Shown here: piece by piece, positions 9,065 to 16,445 of the stretch
How the letters are laid out: every line of letters begins with the position of its first letter
Position numbering within the stretch: the first letter of the stretch is position 1
DNA from: Paenibacillus sp. FSL R5-0623
GTDB taxonomy: Bacteria > Bacillota > Bacilli > Paenibacillales > Paenibacillaceae
Direction: 5' to 3'
Assembly: GCF_037974265.1 (NCBI RefSeq)
Contig: NZ_CP150233.1
Coordinates: 3,720,001-3,784,000 of the forward strand
DNA: 64,000 nucleotides
Made by a program: the position numbers and the translations under genes
The notes under the pieces: generated by a model
What the model was told of the DNA's origin: nothing
What the model saw: the letters and a program-made list of their open reading frames with translations, nothing else
Databases searched by the model: none

Positions 9065-9952
9065 ATGGACTACAATTCACCGAAGGAAACAGTGTTTGAG
9101 ACGAAACGGTTCCGTAGCTGTACCATAGCGGCAGGTCGTCGTCATACCGTTGCTCTTAAATCTGACGGAACAGTAATAGCTGTGGGTGATCATAAATACG
9201 GTCAATGTAAGGTAAACGATTGGTGCCATATTGTCGCAGTTGCTGCTGGTAATGTTCATATGGCTGCGAACACCGGTAATGCACATACCGTTGGTCTTAA
9301 ATCTGATGGTACGGTAACTGCTATAGGTTGGAATAAGCATGACCAATGTAATGTAAGCGAATGGCGCGATATTGTAACCATTTCGGCAGGTTGGTGCCGT
9401 ACGGTTGGGATTAAATCAGATGGCACTGTGGTTGCGGTGGGGCGAAATAATGAAGGGGAATGTAACGTGAGCAGCTGGCATAATATTGTATCGGTCACGA
9501 CGGGTGACTGGCATACAGTTGGTCTAAAATTAGACGGAACGGTAACAGCCGTTGGTAACAATAAGTATAACCAATGTAGCGTAAACGACTGGAGCGACAT
9601 ATTGGCTGTTTCGGCGGGGTATCTTCATACGGTTGGGCTCAAATCGGATGGCACGGTAGTGGCTGTGGGAAGAAATAATGATGGTGAATGCAACGTAAGC
9701 GGTTGGCGCGATATTGTGGCAGTTTCAGCGGGGAGTTATCATACTGTTGGTCTTAAGTCTGACGGTACAATGGTTGCGGTGGGTTCGAATAAACATCACC
9801 AATGCGACGTACGTGGCTGGCACGATATTCGAGCTGTTTCGGCGGGGTGTGCCCATACGATTGGACTGAAATCGGATGGTACGATGGTTGCTGTGGGTGA
9901 TAATGATTATGGACAATGTGATGTAAGCAGATGGAGTAGCATCCAACAATAA
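9065..9952 (+). CDS. RCC1-like seven-repeat beta-propeller protein
   Basis: The protein has seven copies of a unit of about 40 residues of the form HTVGLKSDGTVVAVGxNxxGQC followed by NVSxWxDIVAVSAG, i.e. RCC1/alpha-tubulin-suppressor-like repeats, which should close into one seven-bladed propeller. The first-to-second junction carries about 10 extra residues (NVHMAANTGN), which looks like a partial duplication. The ATG at 9065 follows GGAGAGGAGGAAG. No signal peptide or membrane segment is seen, so it is probably cytoplasmic. Conserved Cys residues end each blade. Bacterial members mostly lack a known function; a protein-protein scaffold is the likely general role. A modular repeat follows. 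Confidence 0.85.
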   Translation: MDYNSPKETVFETKRFRSCTIAAGRRHTVALKSDGTVIAVGDHKYGQCKVNDWCHIVAVAAGNVHMAANTGNAHTVGLKSDGTVTAIGWNKHDQCNVSEWRDIVTISAGWCRTVGIKSDGTVVAVGRNNEGECNVSSWHNIVSVTTGDWHTVGLKLDGTVTAVGNNKYNQCSVNDWSDILAVSAGYLHTVGLKSDGTVVAVGRNNDGECNVSGWRDIVAVSAGSYHTVGLKSDGTMVAVGSNKHHQCDVRGWHDIRAVSAGCAHTIGLKSDGTMVAVGDNDYGQCDVSRWSSIQQ

Positions 9953-9967
9953 AAAAGGGAATTTTAT

Positions 9968-10137
9968 ATCGAGAGACAAGATCATGACCCCATTGAAGTC
10001 GCTATTTTAGCGGCTTTTTTATTTTATCGGTACAAGTTTTCCCAAGTCAAGGACATGAACATGGTCCGATTACCGATCAGCATACAGATAATCGGTTCTT
10101 CTCTCCATAAATTCATTGAGCTAACGGGAAAGATAGT
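9968..10137 (+). repeat. Modular intergenic repeat, copy 3 (full form)
   Basis: The order is CGAGAGACAAGATCATG box, terminator hairpin GTCGCTATTTTAGCGGC plus T6 (9998-10020), the segment ATCGGTACAAGTT, a GGACATGAACATGGTCC palindromic box, ATTACCGAT (pairs with ATCGGTA), then a GAGCTAACGGGAAAGATAGTTC box at about 10118-10138. The last box abuts the first CsoR-like operator. Confidence 0.75.
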
Positions 10138-10160
10138 TCATATAGGGTGGAGGGGTATAA
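10138..10160 (+). promoter_or_regulatory. Upstream CsoR-like operator
   Basis: TATAGGGTGGAGGGGTATAA resembles the CsoR operator (TATAGGG...GGGGTA) and lies about 30 bases upstream of the better copy at 10176-10194, before the -35 box. Confidence 0.6.
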
Positions 10161-10167
10161 AAAGATG

Positions 10168-10196
10168 TTGACTAATATAGGGTAGGGGGGTATTGT
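10168..10196 (+). promoter_or_regulatory. copZA promoter with CsoR operator in the spacer
   Basis: TTGACT (10168-10173) and TATTGT (10191-10196) are separated by exactly 17 bases. The spacer holds the CsoR-type sequence TATAGGGTAGGGGGGTAT. Repressor bound there would block RNA polymerase directly, and copper binding to CsoR would release it. Confidence 0.8.
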
Positions 10197-10302
10197 ATTT
10201 AACAAGAGGTCGACTAGACCTGAGGAACTGGCCTCGAGAGTACAGCCCATCGTTTAGGTCAAACTAAACCAAAAAATTACCCACAAGAAGGGACGAAATA
10301 AG

Positions 10303-10503
10303 ATGAAAAACATTGTATTGAGCGTACAAGGTATGAGCTGCCAACATTGTGTAAACTCCATCGAAGGTGCTCTGAAAGAAATTGGAGTGAGTGGCAAGGT
10401 GAACCTCAGTGATGATTCGGTTGAGGCGACGTATGATGAAAATCAAGTCTCCTTGGAGCAAATTAAAGAAGTTATTGAAGAACAAGGCTACGAAGTAGCG
10501 TAA
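10303..10503 (+). CDS. copZ: Copper chaperone CopZ
   Basis: A single heavy-metal-associated domain of 66 residues with the copper site GMSCQHC near residues 11-16. It carries Cu(I) in the cytoplasm and hands it to the N-terminal domains of CopA. AGAAGGGACG lies before the ATG. It is the first gene of the copper operon, under the CsoR-type promoter at 10168-10196, with copA 31 bases downstream. Confidence 0.93.
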   Translation: MKNIVLSVQGMSCQHCVNSIEGALKEIGVSGKVNLSDDSVEATYDENQVSLEQIKEVIEEQGYEVA

Positions 10504-10534
10504 AAGTAATGGACGATAAGGGGAGTGAATTATT

Positions 10535-12973
10535 GTGGCAACAGCATCGGCTCAGACCAAACAGTCGAGTATACAAATTACAGGTATGACCTGTGCAGCG
10601 TGTGCAAACAAAATCGAAAAAGGCCTCGGCAAAATGGACGGGGTCACATCAGCGAATGTTAACTTCGCTTTGGAAAAAGCAAGTGTAACGTATGATCCCA
10701 CGAAAGTGGAAATGAAAGAACTTGAGGAAAAAATCAAAAAACTTGGATATGGTTCCGTTTCAGAGGTTGCGCAGTTCAATCTTGAAGGCATGACCTGTGC
10801 AGCATGTGCGAACAAAATTGAAAAAGGGCTGAATAAGCTGCCCGGCGTGACTAACGCTTCAGTAAACTTCGCCATGGAAACGGCTCGAGTTGAATTTTCT
10901 CCTGGTGAGGTTTCCATCGAAGACATGAAAGACAAGGTGAGTAAACTCGGTTATACAGCGATCATCAAGGCAGACGGTTCCAGTGGTGGTGCAAGTGACC
11001 ATCGCGCCAAAGAACTGAGCAATCAAAAACGGAAATTATTGATTTCGGCCATTCTTTCCTTGCCGCTGTTGTGGGCTATGGTAGGTCACTTCTCGTTCAC
11101 TTCGTGGATCTATGTACCGGATTTGTTTATAAATCCATGGTTCCAACTAATCCTGGCTACACCAGTACAATTTTATATTGGTAGACAGTTCTATGTAGGT
11201 GCGTATAAGGCTCTCCGAAACAGGAGTGCCAACATGGATGTGTTGATATCACTTGGTACCTCTGCAGCCTACTTCTATAGTTTGTATTTAACCATTCAAT
11301 GGTCAAGTATGGCTGACGGGATGCATCATGGTCCATCCCTCTATTATGAGACGAGTGCGGTCCTTATTACATTGGTTCTTATGGGTAAATTGTTTGAATC
11401 ACTTGCGAAAGGCCGAACATCAGAGGCAATTAAATCACTGATGAGTCTGCAGGCGAAGACGGCATTAGTGGTTCGGGATGGCAAAGAACTTACCATTCCA
11501 GTGGATGAAGTCATTGTAGGAGATGTTGTCCTTATTCGCCCAGGAGATAAAGTTCCTGTAGATGGAGAGGTGCTGGAAGGGATCTCATCTGTAGATGAAT
11601 CCATGCTTACGGGTGAAAGCCTTCCAGTAGAGAAAAAAGTCGGTGATGCTGTGATTGGAGCTACGATTAATAAAAACGGTATTCTTCGGATCAAAGCAAC
11701 CAAAGTAGGTAAAGAAACCGCTCTTGCACAAATTATTAAGGTTGTTGAAGAAGCTCAGGGATCAAAAGCACCAATTCAGCGGGTAGCCGATGTGATCTCG
11801 GGCATATTCGTCCCGATCGTTGTAGGGATTGCAATAGTTGCTTTCGTGGTTTGGTACTTCTGGGTTACACCAGGCGATTTTGCAGGTTCGTTAGAAAAAG
11901 CAATTGCGATTCTTGTTATCGCATGTCCTTGTGCACTTGGACTTGCAACCCCAACATCCATTATGGCGGGGTCTGGTCGTTCGGCTGAACTAGGGGTGTT
12001 GTTCAAAGGTGGGGAACATCTGGAACAGACACATAAAATTGATGCGATCCTTCTGGATAAAACCGGTACTGTTACAAAAGGTAAACCTGAATTGACTGAC
12101 GTCGTCGCTCTTGGCAATGAAAATGAATTCCTGAAACTTGTTGGAGCTGCAGAGAAAAATTCTGAGCATCCACTTGCAGAAGCCATCGTTGTGGGCATCC
12201 AGGAACGAAATATTGAACTACCAGGAACTCAATCGTTTGAAGCATTTCCGGGTTTCGGAATCCAAGCAATGGTTCAAGGTAAACAACTGCTCGTGGGTAC
12301 ACGTCGACTGATGGAAAAGTATAATATTGATGCAAAATCAGCTTATCATTCGATGTCAGGTTTGGAAGAAGCGGGCAAAACTGCGATGCTGGTTGCCATT
12401 GATGGCCAGTATGCAGGTATGGTTGCTGTAGCAGACACAATTAAAGAATCTTCGAAAGCTGCAGTGAGCCGTCTGAAAGAAATGGGCATTCAGGTCATTA
12501 TGATTACAGGTGACAATGAACGGACGGCAAAAGCCATCGCTGCTCAAGTAGGTATTGACCACGTTCGTGCAGAGGTCTTGCCTGAAGGAAAAGCGGAAGA
12601 AGTGAAAAAACTGCAATCTCAAGGTAAAAAAGTGGCCATGGTTGGCGATGGTATCAATGATGCACCTGCTTTGGCAACTGCAGATATTGGTATGGCGATT
12701 GGCACGGGGACAGATGTAGCGATGGAAGCGGCTGATGTAACACTCATGCGCGGCGATCTATCCAGTATTCCTGATGCTATCTACATGAGTCGTAAGACCA
12801 TGCGCAACATTAAGCAAAACTTGTTCTGGGCACTTGGTTACAACACCTTAGGCATTCCTATTGCAGCTATCGGTCTGTTAGCACCATGGGTTGCAGGCGC
12901 AGCGATGGCCTTGAGTTCGGTATCCGTCGTTCTGAACGCCCTGCGATTGCAACGCGTAAAAGTACGTCACTAG
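10535..12973 (+). CDS. copA: Copper-exporting P1B-type ATPase CopA
   Basis: An 812-residue P-type ATPase that exports Cu(I) across the cytoplasmic membrane. Two HMA domains at the N-terminus each carry [11 protein letters not shown]. The transmembrane CPC motif (IACPCALG, about residue 464), the phosphorylated Asp in DKTGTVTKG (about 508), a TGES actuator loop and the hinge GDGINDAP are all present. The GTG start at 10535 follows AAGGGGAG. It is co-transcribed with copZ upstream and with the lipoprotein gene 27 bases downstream. Confidence 0.96.
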   Translation: MATASAQTKQSSIQITGMTCAACANKIEKGLGKMDGVTSANVNFALEKASVTYDPTKVEMKELEEKIKKLGYGSVSEVAQFNLEGMTCAACANKIEKGLNKLPGVTNASVNFAMETARVEFSPGEVSIEDMKDKVSKLGYTAIIKADGSSGGASDHRAKELSNQKRKLLISAILSLPLLWAMVGHFSFTSWIYVPDLFINPWFQLILATPVQFYIGRQFYVGAYKALRNRSANMDVLISLGTSAAYFYSLYLTIQWSSMADGMHHGPSLYYETSAVLITLVLMGKLFESLAKGRTSEAIKSLMSLQAKTALVVRDGKELTIPVDEVIVGDVVLIRPGDKVPVDGEVLEGISSVDESMLTGESLPVEKKVGDAVIGATINKNGILRIKATKVGKETALAQIIKVVEEAQGSKAPIQRVADVISGIFVPIVVGIAIVAFVVWYFWVTPGDFAGSLEKAIAILVIACPCALGLATPTSIMAGSGRSAELGVLFKGGEHLEQTHKIDAILLDKTGTVTKGKPELTDVVALGNENEFLKLVGAAEKNSEHPLAEAIVVGIQERNIELPGTQSFEAFPGFGIQAMVQGKQLLVGTRRLMEKYNIDAKSAYHSMSGLEEAGKTAMLVAIDGQYAGMVAVADTIKESSKAAVSRLKEMGIQVIMITGDNERTAKAIAAQVGIDHVRAEVLPEGKAEEVKKLQSQGKKVAMVGDGINDAPALATADIGMAIGTGTDVAMEAADVTLMRGDLSSIPDAIYMSRKTMRNIKQNLFWALGYNTLGIPIAAIGLLAPWVAGAAMALSSVSVVLNALRLQRVKVRH

Positions 12974-13000
12974 TCAAGTACTAGAATAGGAGCGAACATA

Positions 13001-13879
13001 ATGATGATGAGGAGTAAAAAAATCATGCTAATGTTAACCGGTGTTTTAGCTTTTGGTGTGTTGTCTGCTTGCGGAACCCCTAAAGAAAGTGCACATACAG
13101 ATGGACATGGTGGTATGAATCATACTGAGATGAATTCTGAAACTGAAGGTGCGAGTCATGATCATGCAGCGACTCATGCTGATTCAACAGCAAGTACCCT
13201 TAAAGCCTCGTTCTCCTTTGCATCAGATGTGAAGGCCAATGAAAATTCACATCTGACAATCCAAATCAAGGACGTCGATGGTAATCCGGTTAATGAATTT
13301 GAAATGGGTCACGAAAAAAGAATGCACCTTATCGTGGTGAGTAAAGACCTTTCTTACTTTAATCACATTCATCCAGATTTTAAAGGCGATGGAACGTTTG
13401 TGATTGAAACTTCATTTCCATCTGGCGGAGAATACAAAATCCTTGCCGACTTTGTTCCAAAAGGTGGAGCGAGTACTACACCCAGTGAATGGGTGAACGT
13501 TGGGGGTCCAGAAAAAGCCCAAGAGCCTGTTCAAGCGGATCCCAACCTTGTAAAAGAAGTGGATGGTAAAAAAATCGAACTTTCATTGAGTAGCACAAAG
13601 GCTAATGAAGACGTAAAACTGACCTTTAATATCATGGATGCGAAAACGGACGAAGGGATTAATAATCTGGAACAATACCTCGGTGCTGTAGGTCATGTTG
13701 TTATCCTTTCTGAGGATGCAGAGCAATATCTGCATGTTCATCCAACAGAGGAAAAGGCAACAGGTCCAAAAGCGGAATTTATGACCTCCTTCCCGCATAG
13801 CGGAATCTATAAAATCTGGGGCCAATTCCAACATGATGGGGAAGTCTTTACAGTACCTTTCGTCGTGGATGTAAAGTGA
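13001..13879 (+). CDS. His/Met-rich lipoprotein of the copper operon (YtkA-like domains)
   Basis: The signal peptide ends in the lipobox LSAC with the lipidated Cys at residue 24, so the protein is anchored outside the membrane. A His-rich linker (HTDGHGGMNHTEMN, SHDHAATHADS) follows and probably binds metal. Two beta-sandwich segments of the YtkA/FixG-like kind follow, each with a conserved histidine cluster (FNHIHPDF and YLHVHPTE). Its place between copA and the next operon gene suggests extracytoplasmic copper binding or sequestration. The exact role is not established. TAGGAGC precedes the ATG. Confidence 0.78.
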   Translation: MMMRSKKIMLMLTGVLAFGVLSACGTPKESAHTDGHGGMNHTEMNSETEGASHDHAATHADSTASTLKASFSFASDVKANENSHLTIQIKDVDGNPVNEFEMGHEKRMHLIVVSKDLSYFNHIHPDFKGDGTFVIETSFPSGGEYKILADFVPKGGASTTPSEWVNVGGPEKAQEPVQADPNLVKEVDGKKIELSLSSTKANEDVKLTFNIMDAKTDEGINNLEQYLGAVGHVVILSEDAEQYLHVHPTEEKATGPKAEFMTSFPHSGIYKIWGQFQHDGEVFTVPFVVDVK

Positions 13880-13895
13880 GTAGAGAGGTATGAGC

Positions 13896-14525
13896 ATGGG
13901 AGATAAAATTAAAATAGCGATTAGTCCAGCAATCCAACTTGGTGGAAGCTTATTCACTCCAGAGCAACTAGTTAAAATTGGCGAGAGTATTGGTCCAGAT
14001 TCAAAAGTGGAGATGACACCCTTTAAGCAACTCTACGCAGAAGTATCGATTGAACAACGAGATCAGATCAAAAATAAACTTGAGGATCACGGTCTTGAAA
14101 TAAACCCTGCAGGATTTGTAACCAAAAGTCTGATCGCTTGCAACTTTTGTAGAGGTGCAGAAGAAGCAGGTATGGAAACAGCCAAAAATTTAAATCAAGC
14201 CATTTCCGGTATCCATACGTCTGCACCACTCAAGATTGGATATGCAGGATGCGCCTTAGGCACTAGTGAACCGTTGATTAAAGATATTGGGATCGTAAAG
14301 ATGCGGGATAAGTTCGATGTTTATGTTGGTGGCGAGTCGAAGGGGCTTAAACCCTCCTTCGCCAAGCTGCTACATTCCGGATTAACGGAGGATCAGCTTA
14401 TTCCTTTCGTTACCGCAATTGTTGATTATTATAAGATGCATGCAAAAGGCAAAGAAAAGTTCAGCAAATTCGTTAATCGAATGACACTGGAAAACTTGAA
14501 GTTTATGACTCTTGAAAGGGGGTGA
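13896..14525 (+). CDS. Sulfite/nitrite reductase-like Fe-S domain protein lacking one ligand Cys
   Basis: About 209 residues resembling a half sulfite/nitrite reductase: an N-terminal ferredoxin-like half domain, then a 4Fe-4S/siroheme-type half. The family normally has C-x5-C and C-x3-C. Here CNFC (C82, C85 from the ATG at 13896) and GCALGT (C119) are seen, and the position of the last Cys, the one that bridges cluster and siroheme, is Thr (T123). The GGESKGLKPSFAKLL stretch matches the family's GG-G loop. The ATG at 13896 is preferred over 13890 because GAGAGGT would directly abut 13890. It sits in the copper operon, 16 bases after the lipoprotein, and overlaps or abuts the next gene. The function is unknown. 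Confidence 0.7.
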   Translation: MGDKIKIAISPAIQLGGSLFTPEQLVKIGESIGPDSKVEMTPFKQLYAEVSIEQRDQIKNKLEDHGLEINPAGFVTKSLIACNFCRGAEEAGMETAKNLNQAISGIHTSAPLKIGYAGCALGTSEPLIKDIGIVKMRDKFDVYVGGESKGLKPSFAKLLHSGLTEDQLIPFVTAIVDYYKMHAKGKEKFSKFVNRMTLENLKFMTLERG

Positions 14526-14530
14526 AAACA

Positions 14531-14734
14531 GTGAAAGAAGCAACTGTAAAAATTCAAGGTATGTCTTCCCGTTCTTGTGTATCTAAAATTGAAGGTGCAA
14601 TTAGCGCTCTTGGCGCTGAAGGCCACGTTAATTTTGAACAGGGAACAGTAGAAGTTCGATTTGACGATTCTAAAGTTCAAATCGCTGAAATTGAAGAAGC
14701 GATCCGTAAAAAAGGATACAACATCGGAGCGTAA
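14531..14734 (+). CDS. HMA-domain protein with a Ser in place of the first copper-binding Cys
   Basis: This is a 67-residue ferredoxin-like HMA domain closely patterned on CopZ, but the metal loop reads GMSSRSC rather than GMxCxxC, so only the second Cys remains. The rest of the fold, ending GYNIGA, is intact. The GTG at 14531 is chosen because GAAAGGGGG ends 7 bases before it; a GTG at 14522 overlaps that site. It is probably translationally linked to the sulfite-reductase-like gene. It could bind copper with one Cys, form a heterodimer with CopZ, or do neither. Confidence 0.75.
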   Translation: MKEATVKIQGMSSRSCVSKIEGAISALGAEGHVNFEQGTVEVRFDDSKVQIAEIEEAIRKKGYNIGA

Positions 14735-14767
14735 TATATAATGAAGTACAAGGGAGGGTAATTGTGC

Positions 14768-15007
14768 ATGACGGAACCCATTCAGATTTATTCAATCCCA
14801 ACCTGTAGCGATTGCAATTATGCTAAACGTTACTTTACAGAGCATGAACTTCCCTATACGGATTACAATTGTGAAGAAGATGCCAAGTACGCTGAGGAAG
14901 TCTGGAAGTTGACTGGCAAACAGGTTGTTCCAACCCTTGTCATTGGAGATAAGGTCTTTGTAGGCTTTGCCGAAAATCTCAACGAAATCAGTGAGTTAGT
15001 TAAGTAA
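14768..15007 (+). CDS. Glutaredoxin/NrdH-like thiol oxidoreductase
   Basis: An 80-residue thioredoxin-fold protein with the redox motif CSDC near residue 13 and the cis-Pro strand QVVPTLVIGDKVFVGF. It probably reduces disulfides or glutathione/bacillithiol adducts, and in this operon may keep copper-handling cysteines reduced. The ATG at 14768 follows GGGAGGG at 14752-14758; in-frame TTG at 14762 is closer than usual. It is the last gene of the copZA operon, followed by a hairpin. Confidence 0.8.
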   Translation: MTEPIQIYSIPTCSDCNYAKRYFTEHELPYTDYNCEEDAKYAEEVWKLTGKQVVPTLVIGDKVFVGFAENLNEISELVK

Positions 15008-15014
15008 CTCTTAC

Positions 15015-15047
15015 GACCCCGGTCACTTCCGACTGGGGTTATTCTTA
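15015..15047 (+). terminator. Hairpin after the copper operon
   Basis: ACCCCGGTC and GACTGGGGT form a stem around ACTTCC, followed by TATTCTT. The U-run is poor, so some read-through into csoR is possible. Confidence 0.5.
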
Positions 15048-15097
15048 ATATAAATAGCCCTTTGACTGATATATTGTTGTAGGAACTTCTTGCTCCC

Positions 15098-15127
15098 TTT
15101 ACATAGGGTAGGGGGGGATGGTAATGT
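15098..15127 (+). promoter_or_regulatory. csoR promoter with CsoR operator
   Basis: TTTACA (15098-15103) and TAATGT (15122-15127) are 18 bases apart, and the spacer holds ATAGGGTAGGGGGGGAT, nearly the same as the copZ operator. This indicates autoregulation. Confidence 0.7.
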
Positions 15128-15149
15128 GTAAATAAAGGAGTTGATCTAC

Positions 15150-15479
15150 TTGGATGATAAGATACTTGAGGCCGCCTCATGTGACCATACATCTTCAAAC
15201 GAGCGAAAAAGTCATCATTCGGAGAGTACAAAGCGAAAGTTAATTAGCCGTTTGAATCGGATTGAAGGGCAAGTCCGTGGAGTAAAAGGAATGATTGAGA
15301 AGGATACGTATTGTGATGACGTATTACACCAAATTGCCTCTATTCAATCCGCGTTGAATGGAGTAGGAAAGCAGCTTTTGGAACATCATATGAAAAGCTG
15401 TGTCATTGAACGCATTTCAGAGGGCGATCACAAAGTTTTGGATGAATTGATGATCACTGTAAATAAGTTAATTAAATAA
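15150..15479 (+). CDS. csoR: Copper-sensing transcriptional repressor CsoR
   Basis: A 109-residue CsoR/RcnR-family all-helical repressor. The Cu(I) ligands of the family are visible: Cys in DTYCDDVLHQI, then His and Cys in EHHMKSC. RLNRIEGQVRGVKGMI is the characteristic first helix. The TTG at 15150 lies 10 bases after AAAGGAG. It should repress copZA and itself through GGGTAGGGGGG-type operators. The gene follows the copper operon rather than preceding it, unlike the common csoR-copZA order. Confidence 0.93.
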   Translation: MDDKILEAASCDHTSSNERKSHHSESTKRKLISRLNRIEGQVRGVKGMIEKDTYCDDVLHQIASIQSALNGVGKQLLEHHMKSCVIERISEGDHKVLDELMITVNKLIK

Positions 15480-15564
15480 GCTAGAATATTGGTGGTACCT
15501 CTTGTAGTAATCAGGCAAATGCCCCATCAAGGTTAATTTTATTAGGGTTAGTGGTGAAAAGAAT

Positions 15565-15670
15565 GTCAGGAACGAGAATATGTTTCCGTTGAGTCGCTAT
15601 TATAGCGGCTTTTTTTTGTTTTATCGGTACAAGTTCGTATACCGATCCAAGGACAAGAACTTGTACCGTC
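15565..15670 (+). repeat. Modular intergenic repeat, copy 4
   Basis: The box GAACGAGAATATGTTTCC is followed by terminator hairpin GTCGCTATTATAGCGGC plus T8 (15593-15618) and then a second stem: ATCGGTACAAGTTC pairs with GAACTTGTACCG across about 25 bases. It follows csoR and faces the convergent gene ending at 15783. The rest of the 15480-15782 gap holds nothing else recognised. Confidence 0.75.
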
Positions 15671-15782
15671 ACATTAATTGACAAGCCAAACAGGAGAATC
15701 AAGATTGTTCGGGCAGAAGAGGATTACAGTTGGGCTAAATAAAGCAAAAAAGAAAAGTTGATCCTCAATTAACTCATAGCTA

Positions 15783-16232
15783 TTAATCATCGGAATACAC
15801 TGTAGCATTGAAACTTTCGGGTCCCAGGCGAACGTTGTTAACACTGAAGCTTGGATTATAGGTGAATGTAGCGTACGCAGAATAAATAAGTTGACCATTT
15901 ATAGGGGGAGGCACATTGTAATCTGAACCTTCGAAACTTGCGAGTATAGTGTTGGTGGAAGTGAATATAGGCTGGGAAACGACATAAATAGGTTGGCCTG
16001 TATTAGTGGCCCCCCTGAAGATTTCCATTCGAATAGTAGAGGGCAACGAAGATAAACTGGCCACTGAGAATCGATAGGTCCCATTAAACTGAGTACGGGT
16101 GAGCGGTCCTGGATTAACAATGTTGAGTCCCACGATCCCAAGCAGGGTAGGTGTGTTTGATGGAAGTAGGATGTTGAGCGGAGTAATCCCTGTGGATGCG
16201 AGAGAAGTACGAGCGTCGAGTGTACGAACCAT
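15783..16232 (-). CDS. Hypothetical beta-rich protein
   Basis: I do not recognise this 149-residue protein. It begins MVRTLDARTSLASTG, has no signal peptide, no Cys and few charged residues, and is rich in Ser, Thr, Asn, Pro and Ile, as expected of a beta-sandwich structural protein. The ATG at 16232 lies 8 bases after GGAGG; another ATG at 16238 is too close to it. In spore formers such proteins are sometimes coat or exosporium components, but nothing here proves that. It lies downstream of, and in the same direction as, the propeller gene at 16446-17813. Confidence 0.6.
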   Translation of the reverse strand: MVRTLDARTSLASTGITPLNILLPSNTPTLLGIVGLNIVNPGPLTRTQFNGTYRFSVASLSSLPSTIRMEIFRGATNTGQPIYVVSQPIFTSTNTILASFEGSDYNVPPPINGQLIYSAYATFTYNPSFSVNNVRLGPESFNATVYSDD

Positions 16233-16445
16233 TTTCATTCCTCCAATCTATTATACTGAAATATCGTATGTTACTGATTCGAAAGAGTTTTCCGCTTATT
16301 GGAAAGAAGTTACAGTCCTAAAGTAACAACAGTTATTTTTGTTACAGCTCCTGAATCAACTCCATTGAGTCCTCAAAACAAAAGACCTATTTCTCAAACA
16401 CAGATATCCCAAATAAAAATAATTTATGGAGACTTATCCAACGTA

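Noticed and set aside
9100-9950. Regularly spaced direct repeats, CRISPR-like at first glance
   Set aside because: The unit of about 120 bases lies fully inside one open frame and encodes RCC1 blades; there are no short identical repeats with unique spacers.
15511-15898. Overlapping minus-strand readings after csoR
   Set aside because: They run across a repeat with terminator stems and lack start signals.
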